Of a DNA stretch of 64,000 nt, positions 43,340-55,460 are shown in pieces. The notes beneath the pieces are model-generated. The model saw only the letters and a program-made list of their open reading frames with translations. It had not been told where the DNA came from and did no database searches. Position 1 is the first letter of the stretch, and the number at the start of each line of letters is the position of its first letter. Origin of the DNA: Tubulanus polymorphus (lineage: Eukaryota > Nemertea > Palaeonemertea > Tubulaniformes > Tubulanidae). Location of the stretch: the NCBI RefSeq assembly GCF_964204645.1, contig NC_134031.1, positions 9,402,501 through 9,466,500 of the forward strand, in the 5' to 3' direction. The position numbers and the translations under genes are program-made.

Positions 43340-45891
43340 GGACAGATGCCAGTAAAAATACAATACCAAAAACTTCGAATAGTGGACGTAAAAGATGTAA
43401 AAATACTTACTCGGGCTGGGATGAAAACGTTAGATACATTCGCAATAAGGCATTCTGGCATAATCTATGGAAAAGCAATGGGAGACCTAAAGAAGGTTTA
43501 ATTCTCGATATTCGGACACATACCTGAAAAGAATATCATAAGACCGTAAAACACAAAAAAAAACTCCAATAGAAACAATAGATCTAGGAAGAAAGCCACT
43601 AAATATTTGGATGGATATATGAAAGCTGTGGGTACTGGAGTGTGTAATGGGTAGTGTAGTGTGATCTGTGTGCATTTGTGGCCAGCACACAGATCACATT
43701 GTTCATTGGGGTTTGGTCGAGGACTCGCAAGATTTTCAACAACACGGTAGTAACGTGTAATAAATGATGACTTGAATTGCATGACTACCTACCACCCCTC
43801 ATTATTGTTGGAAAACTAAACGTTCGGCACTGACTAAAAATTAGTAATAATAATTAATAACATTTTAGAAATGGCCAGAATTTTAACTTAGGTTCTATCT
43901 CATTTTTATTTTACAATTGCGATTGGTATAATTTTTTTTAAAACAGCCGTTAAGGCTTCATGTTTCGTTTGCAATTCACTGCAAATAGTTACGCAACTAC
44001 GCACATTTCAGTGTTTTTGGCAGCTATACACTCAATCGGCACCGTTCGTGACTAGCTTCACTGCGGAATTATCATTAATTAACATCGCCATATCACATCA
44101 TCAACTTATATTGTGCCTTAAAACCCTAACAGCCGAAATAATTGAAATGCACACACGATTTCTATCATTGAAAATTGAGAGAGTGGCCGTGTTTGTGTTC
44201 TGCTGCTTCACGTAAATCCCGCGGGGTGGCGCCACCGCCCAGAGTGGGGCCGATACGTCAAGACAGTTAGCCGTTACATTATCTGGAGGAAACTCCAAAT
44301 TATTTTGGGAACAGGTACGACGCATCCGTGGAACGGATAAATCTATACCAACTAGCATAGACGGAATGAAGTCTTCTGTAAATATTGCTAAATTATTTGC
44401 CTCTAAATATGAGGAACTATACAACTCAGTGGGGTTCAATAAGGATGAAATGACAGAACTATTAAATAAATTAAATGGTTCAACGATAGATCACAAACTC
44501 TTTTTCTCCGACGACCTGATCAAAGACAGTATTTTGAAATTAAACAAGGGAAAAAATGATGGATATCTTGGTTAGTATACTGATACTTAACGGGACGGAT
44601 AAACTTTTTCAACACATTAAGTCATTATTCAATATTATGATTAAATACGCACATTGGTCCCGACAGTTTTTTGGTGACAACAATTATATCAATACCTAAA
44701 AATGAACGTAAATCACTTTCAGATTCTACTAATTATCGAGGCATCGCCCTCAGTAGTGTCTTAGGAAAAATTTTTGACAATGCTTTGATTAAGATCAATT
44801 CAACATTTCTATCTTCTAACGAGTTCCAATTCGGATTTAAAACCAACCATTCCACAGCTGACTGTCATTTTGTCCTTAATGACTACACGCTTCACGCGCA
44901 TTTGATCGTATTAATTAGGTTATATTAAACTTTTTTCACCTCTATTTGAGAGGGGAATTGATGTTCAGATTATTAGATTTATTATAAACATGTATACTAA
45001 TCAAAAGGTCAGAGCTCAGTGGAATGGAACATTTTTTCAATGCTTCCAACGGACTCAAACAAGGAGAGAATTTCTCCCCGATTTTATTCAATGTATATAT
45101 AGATGAACTACTCAAGAGATTAGAAGCATCGTCTTATGGGAGCTACGTCGGACAGAAATATGTTGGGTCACTTTCCTTTGCTTATGATCTAGCTTTAATT
45201 ACCCCGGGTATATTTGGACTAAGGAAAATGTATATAATATGTAAAGAATTCGGTATTGAATATGATATTATGTTTAATTGTGATAAAAGTCTTTATATGT
45301 TTTTCCGGTCATCGAATACAGAAGACGTACCCAATTTTTCATGTGATAATGACAATCTTAAAATTCAAAAAGACAGTAAACACAAAGGATATAGTATCTC
45401 TGCAGATAGATGCCAAACAATAAAAACAATTGAAGATTTAATTCGAGATTTTAACACCCGTTTCAACACTATGTATTCTGTATTTGGTGACCTAGACCCG
45501 TATATCAAACGTATAAACAGCAGAATACTCTATAAAATCCTCCTTCACCAAGCTCCAAAATCAAATCAATTTAATTCGAAGTGGATTATAAACGTTGAGA
45601 ATATTTTTAAGCAGTGCGGACTTGGATATGTGTGGCTTGGCCAGCAACCAGTCAATACAGAAGTGACGAAGTCAAGAGTCCACACCTTATTGTGTGACCA
45701 GTATAAACAAACATGGAATAGTGCAATGGATCATGATGAATGGCTTTTAAATTATAAACTGATTAAGCGTGATCTTAGTCTTAAAGAGTACCTAACAATC
45801 GTACCGTATAATCGTAACGGACAAGAATTACTGTCGGAAAGATATTGGAAACGCCCCAATGTACTCAAATACAGTGAACTTTTGAATACCA
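43340..45891 (+). pseudogene. Non-LTR retrotransposon polymerase relic
   Basis: Three stretches in order. At 43340-43500 is the post-endonuclease linker (GWDENVRYIRNKAFWHNLW, GRPKEGL). From about 44290 to 44930 are the reverse transcriptase N-terminal motifs (AKLFASKYEELYNS, then STNYRGIALSSVLGKIFDN and FQFGFKTNHSTADCHFV). The 306-codon frame 45024-45944 has the GLKQGENFSPILFNVYIDEL motif and the thumb/C-terminal domain. The catalytic box reads SFAYDLALI, so the expected F/Y-A-D-D is damaged and one Asp is missing. Unrelated sequence lies between 43500 and 44220. The C-terminus is cut by the hAT-like element at 45892. Confidence 0.75.
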
Positions 45892-46628
45892 CAGAGATGA
45901 GAATTCCCCGCGGATCCGCGGTTTCCCGCGGATTTCAGTATTGAAAAATATCAATTTTCCAAATAGTCCAAAAATGATGTAAAAGTATGGGGGGGGGGGG
46001 GGTGATGATCTCACTCAATTGGTCCGGCGCGATCGGTAATCAGGTGAACCGTGAAAGCGTTCAGTGCCTGTTTTACTTATCGTCACGTAAAAGTATCGCA
46101 TTTCAATGCATATTCATTGCAACACACTGATTTTGTATGTACATTTGTACTACGATGAGTTTGTATGTATTTTATCGATCGGTTGCAGACACGCACGCAC
46201 AGCAACAGTAGTAACGTATATAGGTCTACTTACTGTTGCTGCGTGTGTGTGGCGAACGCTTTCGGATATTATACACTACTTGGTGATGATTTTTAGTGAG
46301 CATTCATCGGCGCATTTTTACTGCAATAATTCAGGGCTCGACCCGTAATGCATGAGATGCTGAATGTCATCAAATGAGGATGTACCACATTGGAACTAGC
46401 CATTACCTTCCAAAATATAATAGTCGTTCATGGGTTCGAGATCGCTCTAAGTGCTCGGAAAACGTATTTAATTTCTAAAATTTTCTTGGGGGAGGACCCC
46501 AAACCCCCCCGAAATAGCTTCGCGCCTTCGGCGCTCGCTAGTGCTGACGGCTACGCCGTCAGCTGGTTCGCGTATGTCACTCAAGAAAAATAACCCGCGG
46601 ATTTTACAGGTCGGCGTTCTCATCCCTG
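45892..46628. mobile_element. hAT-like non-autonomous transposon, 737 bp, 6-bp target duplication
   Basis: It begins CAGAGATGAGAATTCCCC and ends GCGTTCTCATCCCTG. ATACCA precedes (45886-45891) and follows it (46629-46634). Subterminal CCGCGGATCCGCGG and CCCGCGGATTTTACAGG are GC-rich palindromic motifs. It contains a G14 run (45989-46002) and no transposase. CAGRGATGAGAA ends look like hAT, although hAT usually makes 8-bp duplications. Confidence 0.75.
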
Positions 46629-46634
46629 ATACCA

Positions 46635-47561
46635 GCAGCTTGACTACCCTGAAAAGACTAGCTACTTTTCTCTCAAAATGTGATATATAATTAAAGATTT
46701 AATCTCGTCGGCACATTGAACAGTGATAATTTATAAACATTAATTAAGAATTATTATTACTATTGTAATTACCTCCTTATACTATTGTTTTTAGTCATGG
46801 AGACGAATAAAGTTATCTTATCCTATCTCAATGCTATAGCGCAATGCTCTCTAATCACATTTTTGCGCATTTTAAGAATAATGACAACGCGCAACAAATA
46901 TTCTAAGATAAATGTTAGATATTTTGTCTAATTTGTGAGGTGTTTCCGCGTCAAAGGTTTTTGATTTGAATTCTCGATTTTCGTATTAAGTGCAGAGCTA
47001 TGATTAATGGCCGCTGCGTCACGATTTTGGAACCCATTTTCGATCTTAGTCACATTTTGCGTTCACTTCAGACAGAATTATCATTTGAATCAGAAACAAT
47101 GATATACAGAGGTAAGATCAGATTCTAAGCTTTCCAAAACGCCTTCGTTCGTAAAAATCGGTTCTGAATTACTGGTCGAAAGCACCGATTTTTATTTCGG
47201 ATTAATCGCATGATTTAACTATGTTAAAAAAATCGATGCACTAAAATCTTTCTCAAACCACTCAGTCTAACGCAGAAATTTGTTATCTTTAAGAATAATC
47301 TTACTAACTTGGAGTGGATTGGTTTATGAATAACCAAGTTATGAACTGTTGAAGTGACATACCTATTGACCGATCTGAGTTGGCTCCCTTGTCTTTTTAT
47401 ATATAGTACCTAGGATACTGGGGTCAAAATCCTTTTGTGTCAAGTCCCTGTTATTTTGATCGATGAAATTTTTATTTTTGTTTTCATGAAAATTACCAGT
47501 TGAAAGGTTTGTTCCTTGTTCAAAAGAATTCAAGGTTTGTAGGTCTGCATGACATGTTTTT
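46635..47561. other. Intron sequence, nothing assigned
   Basis: AT-rich; no repeat copy or coding motif was recognised. Confidence 0.35.
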
Positions 47562-48295
47562 GGCTTGCATTAGCGAGCCTATGTCAAGGGCGGGCTGATC
47601 AATAGTCATCCGTATGCTTAATACACTACGCTCAAAGCTATTTTTAGCACACTCAAAAGCAATTTCAGTAGCCTGTAATTTCACTACTAATGGGCGAATT
47701 GAACGGATTAAGCAAAAATATATTTTGTAATTGGTTTTTCTTTATGGTGCGCAAAGTTGAAAACTGTGGGTTTCATATTTTTTGAGATATTTACCAAAAA
47801 GTTTAAAAAATTTGATTTATTTTAGCTCGTTTTTTATGCAGGATCTTCACCTGTCCAAAATAACATGTGAAAATCCAATGCTATTTGCTTCAGAAGAACT
47901 TTATGTCGCCAAGATCCGACGCTTTGTTCGGCAGTTTCATAGACGGAACCCCTCAAAATCTTGCTTATATAAAATTTGTGTTGACCCAGTTTTGTCTTCC
48001 ATCGTGACGTCATAATATTGCATGAGGTGGATCAGATGGTGCGTGTTATTTCACTAACAAAATGGCGGCACGATTGAATAGGTTGATATTCATCATTTCT
48101 AGTGTGATTACTGATACTTGAGGCGTGCGATGCAACGATTTATTGTGTGCGATGTGTTCAATGATTCATCTTGTTTTGATATCCTGTGCGTAAGGTAATG
48201 TTGCATCAAGATATTTGACGAAAACGTGGTTTCAAAATGCGGAAATTCACTTCTGTGTACGCCACACCGCTGATTTACTGATAGCATCGATTTTT
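47562..48295 (+). mobile_element. Hairpin-started element (GGCTTGC), second copy of 36612-37375
   Basis: GGCTTGC-ATTA-GCGAGCC (47562-47579) follows ATGTTTTT. Shared landmarks are ATTGAACGGATTAAGCAAAA, GCCAAGATCCGACGCTTTG and GATAGCATCGAT. It stops at TCGATTTTT, where another hairpin begins. Confidence 0.65.
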
Positions 48296-49378
48296 GGCGA
48301 ACTGTAGGTTTGCCTATGCAAACGGTCTGATGAAGCAGTTTTCATCGAAAATGAATAGAGTACCGGTGTGTCAACAAGGCACAAACATTGGCTGTTGAAC
48401 CGATTGTGTTGATTTTTGGTTTCATGGTTTGGCTTAATGAGTTCTCGAGCCCACAAAAATTTCATAGTGATCGAGTTATTTTTAGGGGACTTATTCTTGA
48501 ATAACGCGCAAAAATCCTGCTTTTTAGCACTTAGTAATGGCACGTTTTTGTATATGACAATTTGCATGCTTGAAATTGAAATACATAAAAGTTCAATCCT
48601 TCCTGGAAGTATCGCCGTTTTTAGTTCGACTGATCTCAATGTACTTTTCGACCTGCAGGCCCTCACTTTATAAACCCCCTAAATTTCCTCGCTTCTATTT
48701 ATTTGAGTTGACCTTGTAACCTGAGCTACAATGAATGCGATTGGCTGTTTGTGGGATATGCGGGAAATTCCGGGAATTTCAGTGTCTCTGATGTAATTGG
48801 GAAAGCCTAATGTGAAACCCAAGACAAAATGGCGAACATTTTATTTGATTAGGTCGTACGTTTGCTTATAATTTGTTCGTTGACACGAATATAAGCGAGT
48901 AGGCTATTCAATTCAGTTGCAATTCTGAACTAGCAAGTATGACGATACCAATGACAGGGTTCGTAGTGGGTCTTCCAATCATAGCCGGTATTTTTTTATT
49001 TCTAGAAAAAAAAGTCCGTATATGTTTGTATATTTTTGACATTTTCTGGATGGATGTATTCTGACTTGTGAAATTATGGCCAATCTAATACTGCGTCGCT
49101 AGTACATTTGTATATACCCGCATCAGCAGTCAGCCGCGTGTGTGCGAATTTAGGTTACAGTATATGGCTGTGGGTGTTAGTAATCACCTGAGTGAGTCTA
49201 TATATAGCACAGTGACTCGGCAATGATAGTATACACAGAACTCTTACACATCTGCAGGCGCATATATTGTCAGCCTCATACATCTTCAATCCAAATTAAT
49301 TTATATTTAGTATAATATTTTTGACAATATATGCACTAAATGATTTAATGGTGAGCCACAGGGCCATTGGACCTTTAT
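48296..49378 (+). mobile_element. Hairpin-ended element (GGCGAAC)
   Basis: The start hairpin is GGCGAAC-TGTA-GGTTTGCC (48296-48314) after ATTTTT. The end is GTGAGCCACAGGGCCATTGG-ACC-TTTATTTT (49354-49378). No gene; the minus-strand frame 48247-48666 has no family motif. Confidence 0.55.
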
Positions 49379-49724
49379 TTTAGAGATGAGTCTGATATAT
49401 ACATGACTGGAAATACTTGTTTTATCATCATTAATTGAAGTCATTTTATTGATGTTTGCATTAGCGATCTGTTTTGGAGCCTGATTATTTGTATTAGTTT
49501 GTTAACTGTGGCACAGTGATGAGCGTTCGTGTTGAAAACAGTAGTGTACAGTGGCGTAGGCAATATAGCCTTATACTCTCGTGCTCACTGCGTCTATGTA
49601 TCGGTTATAGAGTACACGCGCCACGGTGCAGGTCGCCCGTAACAACGACTCGTCTGAGTGAAGATGTAAGCTACTTAAAGCAATCCTATCGTGAAATTAT
49701 AAAAAACCATGTCAGGCGATAAAC

Positions 49725-50150
49725 TTTGTTTCGTCAGTAACCGGCACTGGCTTCAAATTTGAAGAACTTGGGAGCTTCTGTCCTGATTGGTCCATACCCG
49801 TATATGATAATGAAAAACCTCCAATGAAACCCAGGCTCTCACCAAGTTTGTACCGTATCTTAACAGATGACGGTAGTTGTTTTACGTCATTCAAGGGATG
49901 TATTGAAATTATGAACATTTGTTCAGACAAAAGGCCCATAATCAATTTTTCGAAGAATTCATTCTCGTTAACAGTCATTCTCGTTAACAGTCAGTTATCA
50001 TTAAAAGTTCACACTGACCAAAATTGATTCCTTTTTAAATATTTTTTTCTTGTTTAATTTTCATGAAATGAATTTTTGCATCCCGGTAGCCTACGTGACA
50101 GATTTTTTACACACCAGTTTGGCGAGCCACTGGACCATTGGTCCTTTATT
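49725..50150 (+). mobile_element. 3' half of a hairpin-ended element
   Basis: CAGTAACCGGCACTGGC to CACTGACCAAAATTGATTCC matches 37776-37900 plus 38530-38680 without the nested insert. It ends GGCGAGCCACTGGACCATTG-GTCC-TTTATT, the best-preserved 3' end of the family. Confidence 0.65.
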
Positions 50151-50199
50151 TCTAGTTTCAATGAATTCAGGGGGCTATGAATTGCAGCATTTCCATATA

Positions 50200-50395
50200 T
50201 TTTGGAACAGAGGCATAATTTGTAACAACAATTAATTGCTGAATTGTAGATCTATCATGACAAGCTCTATGATTATAGTGAATATCAGGGTTATTGATTT
50301 CTGCATATGTTCACCAGCGGGTGGTGAATATTAAATCTTCAGATGGTCATGCAATTCACCGAGTTGGCATGGTGTCCATGCACCCCTTGTTTATT
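50200..50395 (+). repeat. Degraded tandem unit with GGTGTCCATGCACC 3' hairpin
   Basis: Diverged 145-bp unit (GTAACAACAATTAATTGC, GTTCACCAGCGGG) and a terminal stem GGTGTCCATGCACC followed by CCTTGTTTATT, like the 3' end of the GCCC family. Confidence 0.45.
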
Positions 50396-52327
50396 ATTGT
50401 AAAAAAATCAATATTGCATACCATAACATTTTTAGAAGTTTTACTAATCATCTAATATATATTCTGCATGCAAAGCTTTTGAAACCATGTATGTAGTAGC
50501 ATGGCATGTAGTGATTCTGGATATCTACTCAATATCATACCAAAAACTTAAAATCTCATCCATATTCCCTGATTGTGGGACAATTGCCCCCAGACTATTG
50601 CCCACCGAATAAAATCCTATTTAATCTCGATTAATACCACCTAAATAAAGCTTCATGTAACTAACAACAACTTTACTTAGAAATTCATTTGTATTTTATC
50701 AAATAATGATAGATAAACGTGTATAGATAGTAAATATAGATTTATTTATCGGGGGACAATTGTCCTGATAGGATATTCCCTATTGCATGAGGATCTTTAA
50801 GTCAATTGTTGTTCGAAACAAAAAACATATAAGAATTTTTGTAAGTTATTCATTGGTTCCTCCAGCCTCAATGCCTTAATGATTATGGTTAATAGGTTTA
50901 TGGGTAACGGAATTAAGCGTTTTTGTGTTATTCATTTCTGTGCCTTACTTATGAATGGTTTAAGATAACTAGTTGAAATTGGAGGGATGTATTGCCCTAG
51001 GGGCTTTGGGTAACTGAATAGATTCTGGGTACCATAGGCCAAAGGTCAAGGTTCATTTCAAGGGGAAGCCATTTCATATTTTCATGTCCGGGCTCTAACT
51101 CAATTAAATTTCATAGATGGCTTCATCCAGAAATTGTTGGTAATTGCTAAGATTTTGGCTACTGCAGGTGAAAGTTCAAGGTCATAGAAAGTCATTAGTG
51201 TTTTCTCTTTTCCTTGACATTATTCATAAATGGGTCAACATAAGCTCAGGGTTTGCTTAATACATAGTGATTCACGTGTAACCAGATGATTTACGGTCAT
51301 CGTACCCAGGTCAACTCGTACCTGGTCAACTTGTACCCTATCTTTGGCTAATTGTACCCTATGTTTTCTTCACTCGTAACCACTCGATAATGAAATTTTT
51401 TTTCTTTCATTTCACATAATGAGAAGCCTAGAATCGAAAGGAAGAAATTGTAGACAGGTTATGAAGAATGTTGTTTTGTCACAGACATAACAACACGACA
51501 CATGCACATTGGAAAATCGGATGCGTATGTCGTCATGGAATACCTCAGTTGTGGATCAAAAGCCGTTCGAAACTTGAATAAAGATTTCCTTTGGTTTTAC
51601 TTTCTCTTATGCTTGTCGTTTGAACTGACAATAAAGATTTTATCTGGATGAATAAAATATGTTTGGTTGGAACGAAAACCTTTTTGTTCGAAAAAAGTTT
51701 GTTCGAACGATAAAGATGTTCAAACGAAAAAAAAGATCATATCATCCAGGGCTCCGTAGTAACTACTAAAGTCATCAGGAATTAATAAAATAAAAGTTTC
51801 ATTAATGATGAAAAAACTCAAATGAAAACTGGTTTATAAATCTGCCCACTGCTTACAGCTTTTCAAAAAAAATCCTCATTTTAGCCTTTGTAGGCCTATG
51901 TATACGCGTAGGCCTAATAGGATAGTAATAAATATCCCGTGGATCGATTAAGTGTTCTGATGGAGAAAATGGATAATTGTTGAAATTACTGTTCGAAGAC
52001 CGCGGCTGAATGTGAAGTCTTGCAGCAATTAATTTGTTTATTTGTACTTGAATTGATAATCGATGTGACGAGAAGCCTGCAGTGGATTTCGGGAAAAATT
52101 GGTCGCCTCATTCAATGGGGCCCAATTTTCGATGTTTACGCCTAAAACCCAACCAGTACTTTTGTAAAGTCGATTCATCAAAATACGCACAGAGTATTTG
52201 TAGATCAAAGTGAGCTGAAGGATATCATACGGATTGTATCGGCCACAGCAGTAAGGTAACAAAGCCTATGTTCTTTTAGTAAAAATTGTGTGGAATAAAA
52301 TAATAGTAATAAGAAAACAAATATCAA
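50396..52327. other. Intron sequence, nothing assigned
   Basis: About 1.9 kb. A short repeated phrase, GTACC(C/T)..GGTCAACT.GTACC (51300-51370), is the only local pattern. No coding motif. Confidence 0.4.
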
Positions 52328-52330
52328 TAG

Positions 52331-52361
52331 GGTTTTCTCTGAAGTAACAGAAAACCCTGAT
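52331..52361 (+). repeat. GGGTTTTCT hairpin module
   Basis: AGGGTTTTCTCTG-AAGTAA-CAGAAAACCCT followed by GATAATAATT, a variant of the 3' hairpin at 14440. It abuts the tail of the SINE that follows. Confidence 0.65.
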
Positions 52362-52365
52362 AATA

Positions 52366-52636
52366 ATTGACATTTATATAGCGCAGGTATCCAAACTAGA
52401 GTCTGTTCAAATACTTTCCAAACTTGGTATTATTACCCCAGCCTATAACTCTATTCATGTATCAGTCTCCCTGGGGAGAAGTAACATCCGAGCAGCTAGG
52501 TACCCATTTACCCCTGGGTGGAGAGAGGCGATGCGGATAAGTGTCTCACCCGAGGACACTACAGTGATGTATGGGGTTCAAACCCACGACCTGGCTTCCC
52601 AGAGTCGAATGCTCTAACCACTTGCCCACACCGCCC
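52366..52636 (-). mobile_element. tRNA-derived SINE, full-length-like
   Basis: On the minus strand the head GGCGGTGTGGGCAAGTGG carries an A box and GTGGGTTTGAACCCC a B box. The body reads GTGTCCTCGGGTGAGACAC, then CTCTCTCCACCCAGG. The 3' end GCGCTATATAAATGTCAATT is a tail shared by many SINE/non-LTR pairs in marine invertebrates. Confidence 0.75.
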
Positions 52637-53235
52637 ACTCAATAGTAATAGCGCTGATCTGTCTGTAGGCATTTCAGATATATCCTGTTCTTGGAGCTGA
52701 GATAACTTGGCTGTTTCATTCAAGTCTTGATCTGTTTCTCAAAAGTTTTGCTCTATGCACATTTGCTGCATTTTGTATTAATAAAATGGTGCTTCGTTTT
52801 AGCTGTGTCAAATAAAGTCTAATGGGTCAGTGCTTGTCATAGCATGTTATATAGAGAGGATATAAAAGCATAAAATTAGAAATTGAATGGGCATGCTAAC
52901 TGCTGTAGGCCTCTACGTTGTACAGTCTTTCCTGTGTGATGTAGAAAAATCAAACAAAACATGATAGCATATCCCATTCCTGATCTCTGGCCTACATAGT
53001 GAAGCCTATCCATAAAAGTGGAATTACATGATACAAAATGTATTTTCATATTATATTGGTACCTATGCATATTTTGTATCAATCAATTGCGAAGTTGTAG
53101 CTCAAGACAAGACTAGTGATCGAGGTGAATTTCATGGAAGGGTTGCTGTAGTCAGATTGTCAGGCATTTCACCAAACGGGTATGGTTTTCTTGGACCACT
53201 AGTTTCAAATTTGGATATGATTATAATTTTTACAG
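52637..53235. other. End of MED24 intron 9
   Basis: Contains one degraded 145-bp unit (53045-53110, ATTGGTACCTATGCATATTT) and otherwise nothing recognised. Confidence 0.4.
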
Positions 53236-53378
53236 ACTTTAGATGCTGATTATTCAAAGAATCAAGAAGCCTTGTTAGGAGTGTTATGCCACATGATGTC
53301 TGGAAAGAGTTTTGAACTGATACTTGCGGCTGCTGCTGCTACAGGAAAACTTCAAAGTTTTGCGATTAAACTTATCAA
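53236..53378 (+). CDS. MED24: MED24 exon 10
   Basis: It follows TTTTTACAG and ends before GTGAGT at 53379. It encodes TLDADYSK, then LLGVLCHMMSGKSFEL and AAAAATGKLQSFA, aligned without gaps to vertebrate LLGVLGHMLSGKSLDL and AAAAATGKLKSFA. It leaves two bases joined to the A of the exon at 57022. Confidence 0.96.
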
Positions 53379-53929
53379 GTGAGTATAACTTATATTATTA
53401 TCTTGAGTCACTAAGAACCTCTTTTAACACAACACTTGGAATTATCAAAATAATACAAAGCATATTCCATGGATCAATGTGTACTTTGAAACATGGACAT
53501 ATCAGAAGCGATCATAGAGCACCATTGTCTTGTTCTTTCAGTTTCCTTTAGAAAATACTATAGTAGACCCCTCTTAGCTTAGTTTTGAAAATGTGTGCAT
53601 TCAATAGTGTTTCTAAAGAGTGTAGAATTGCCAACTTCTATAAACAAAACGACAAAAGCTAACCGGTGACAATTGTGCACTGTGACAATTCAGACCCAAT
53701 CAGTTAAGGAGGTGTCTCAAATGCCTAACATTGGATTCTAATTTGAGGGAGTGGGGCTGTAATGTATTGTCATGGAGAAATGAATGTTCATTGAGTATTT
53801 TAGTATCTATAGTGTTAGGGTTAACTCTGGATATATAGAAATACAGGCATCGATTTTCAAACAAAGCTGGATGATATTTCGGGTCGCTGCTGCACTGCAA
53901 TCAAAAGTAAATCATGAAATCATGAATTC

Positions 53930-54325
53930 GTTAGAAACTTTCTTTGGCTCTAATATTTACACACATTTAATGCAGTGATAAAATCTAGGTTCTTTTCGTA
54001 TATTGGCTATATCGGTGGTCGTTTTCATTGTTTTATGATTTTGTTTCGTCGTTTTTGTTATTTCAGCAGCGCATACCAACCTTGGTTGAGCGTGCGTGAT
54101 CAGTCTTGAAATTGGTATTCATGCGCGGCATAGTGCTGCCGACAATTCAATTCATTCTTTATTGACAACTAAAATTTCACAAAACATTTACTTTCACGTT
54201 TTTAAATAATTCTTTTAATTATCTTATACTTTCATTGGGCGCTTGCTTTAGCGGCCGTTTGAAGAATCTCTGTATGAACATTTATATTTTCCAGTATAAA
54301 TATCTAAAACTTAAAAACCGCTTTT
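53930..54325 (+). repeat. Repeat copy shared with 37450-37775
   Basis: GTTAGAAACTTTCTTTGGCT, GCGCGGCATAGTGCTGCCGA and GAATCTCTGTATGAACATTT recur in order. This copy has an extra ~60 bp (54050-54115) and no terminal hairpin. Confidence 0.7.
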
Positions 54326-54329
54326 CTGT

Positions 54330-54740
54330 AAAATAGATTATGAATTGAATTGAAGACTGGTTCCCTGTCCCCAAAAAGCCAGGGGGCAGTAGTCTATGGT
54401 GGCAATAAACTTTATCGGATGATCATAGTGGATTGTCATTTGAAGGAAATGCAACTTATTCTTGCTTAATGTCTTTATTATTTTAAAAAGAAAAATCGTG
54501 GTTCCTATATATTTTCATGTTCGCTTCTCTTCCACTTGGTCCACATCTACAATAAAACCATTCCGATTCCCAGTCCCCGTGTGTAACATTTTATGTAACG
54601 ATGTAAGACAACATCGATCTCTTAGCTCTTTAAAGAGTAATCAGTTCAAAGTTGGATTAATTCTACTACAGAAATACAAAACCAACAAGCCAGCTTTCAG
54701 TACAACCATGTCAGCAAGCCCATTTTTAGAATTTCTTTCT
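54330..54740. other. Intron sequence, nothing assigned
   Basis: A plus-strand frame (54462-54779) has no recognised motif. Confidence 0.35.
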
Positions 54741-54744
54741 TTTT

Positions 54745-55065
54745 TTTATTCGTCCCCCATGGGCCGCCCCTGGGGGTGAAGTTTCTATTTGTTCAAATCA
54801 CTACTAGTCCTACAGTTTTAATCCGATCAATTCCAAATTTGGTATGAATGTTCTATAGACCAAGGCCTATAAAGTTAACGAGCCATCTTTTTATTCGTCC
54901 ACCAGGGGCGCCACTGGCGATGGAGTTTCCATTCATTCAAATTGCTATTAGTCCTACAGTTCAGGTCCAAATTTGATATGAATGTTCTATGGACCAATAC
55001 CTACAAAGTACAGAGCCCTTTTTGGATTTGGCCACAAGGGGGCCCTAGGTATGCAGCTTCTATTT
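54745..55065 (+). repeat. Tandem ~130-bp units (TAGTCCTACAGTTT)
   Basis: Two to three diverged units share TTCAAATCACTACTAGTCCT, ATTTGGTATGAATGTTCTAT and a GCCACNAGGGGGC segment. The CACCAGGGGGC phrase links it to the 145-bp units of the GCCC family. The phrase CTACTAGTGCTACAGTTTTT recurs at 59540. Confidence 0.65.
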
Positions 55066-55460
55066 CATCAAATCTAGGCTTCTTGTCTCACTTTCATTTC
55101 GGGGTGTGTGCCAGAAATCGTTTGATTGATGAGTGTTTTCTACTGTTCATTAACTGTATCAACTTGAGAAAATCTTCATAATTCCAAATCAACTCTGTTG
55201 CAAACTATGACATAGAAAATAACAAACTTTTATTGTCAAATGTGTTTCAAGTATTGATACTGTCTGATTCAGCATAATACGTAGGAAAAGACAAATCAAT
55301 CTATCTTATTTGTCACACTGTTTGTGTTTGTTGAAAATTGCAGTCTAGCAGATATTGTATCTTTGCAATTGGTATAATTTTATAGAAATGCTAGATGAAG
55401 CTTCTGTTTCGTCGTAGTGCTCCAGGGCAGTTGTTAAAGCGAACAAATCTGCATAATTAA

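Noticed and set aside
45989-46002. G14 run as a functional G-quadruplex
   Set aside because: A simple homopolymer inside a transposon, prone to sequencing error; no supporting context.
48247-48666. 139-codon minus-strand frame as a gene
   Set aside because: Lies across the boundary of two repeats, has no motif, and overlaps an equally open plus-strand frame.
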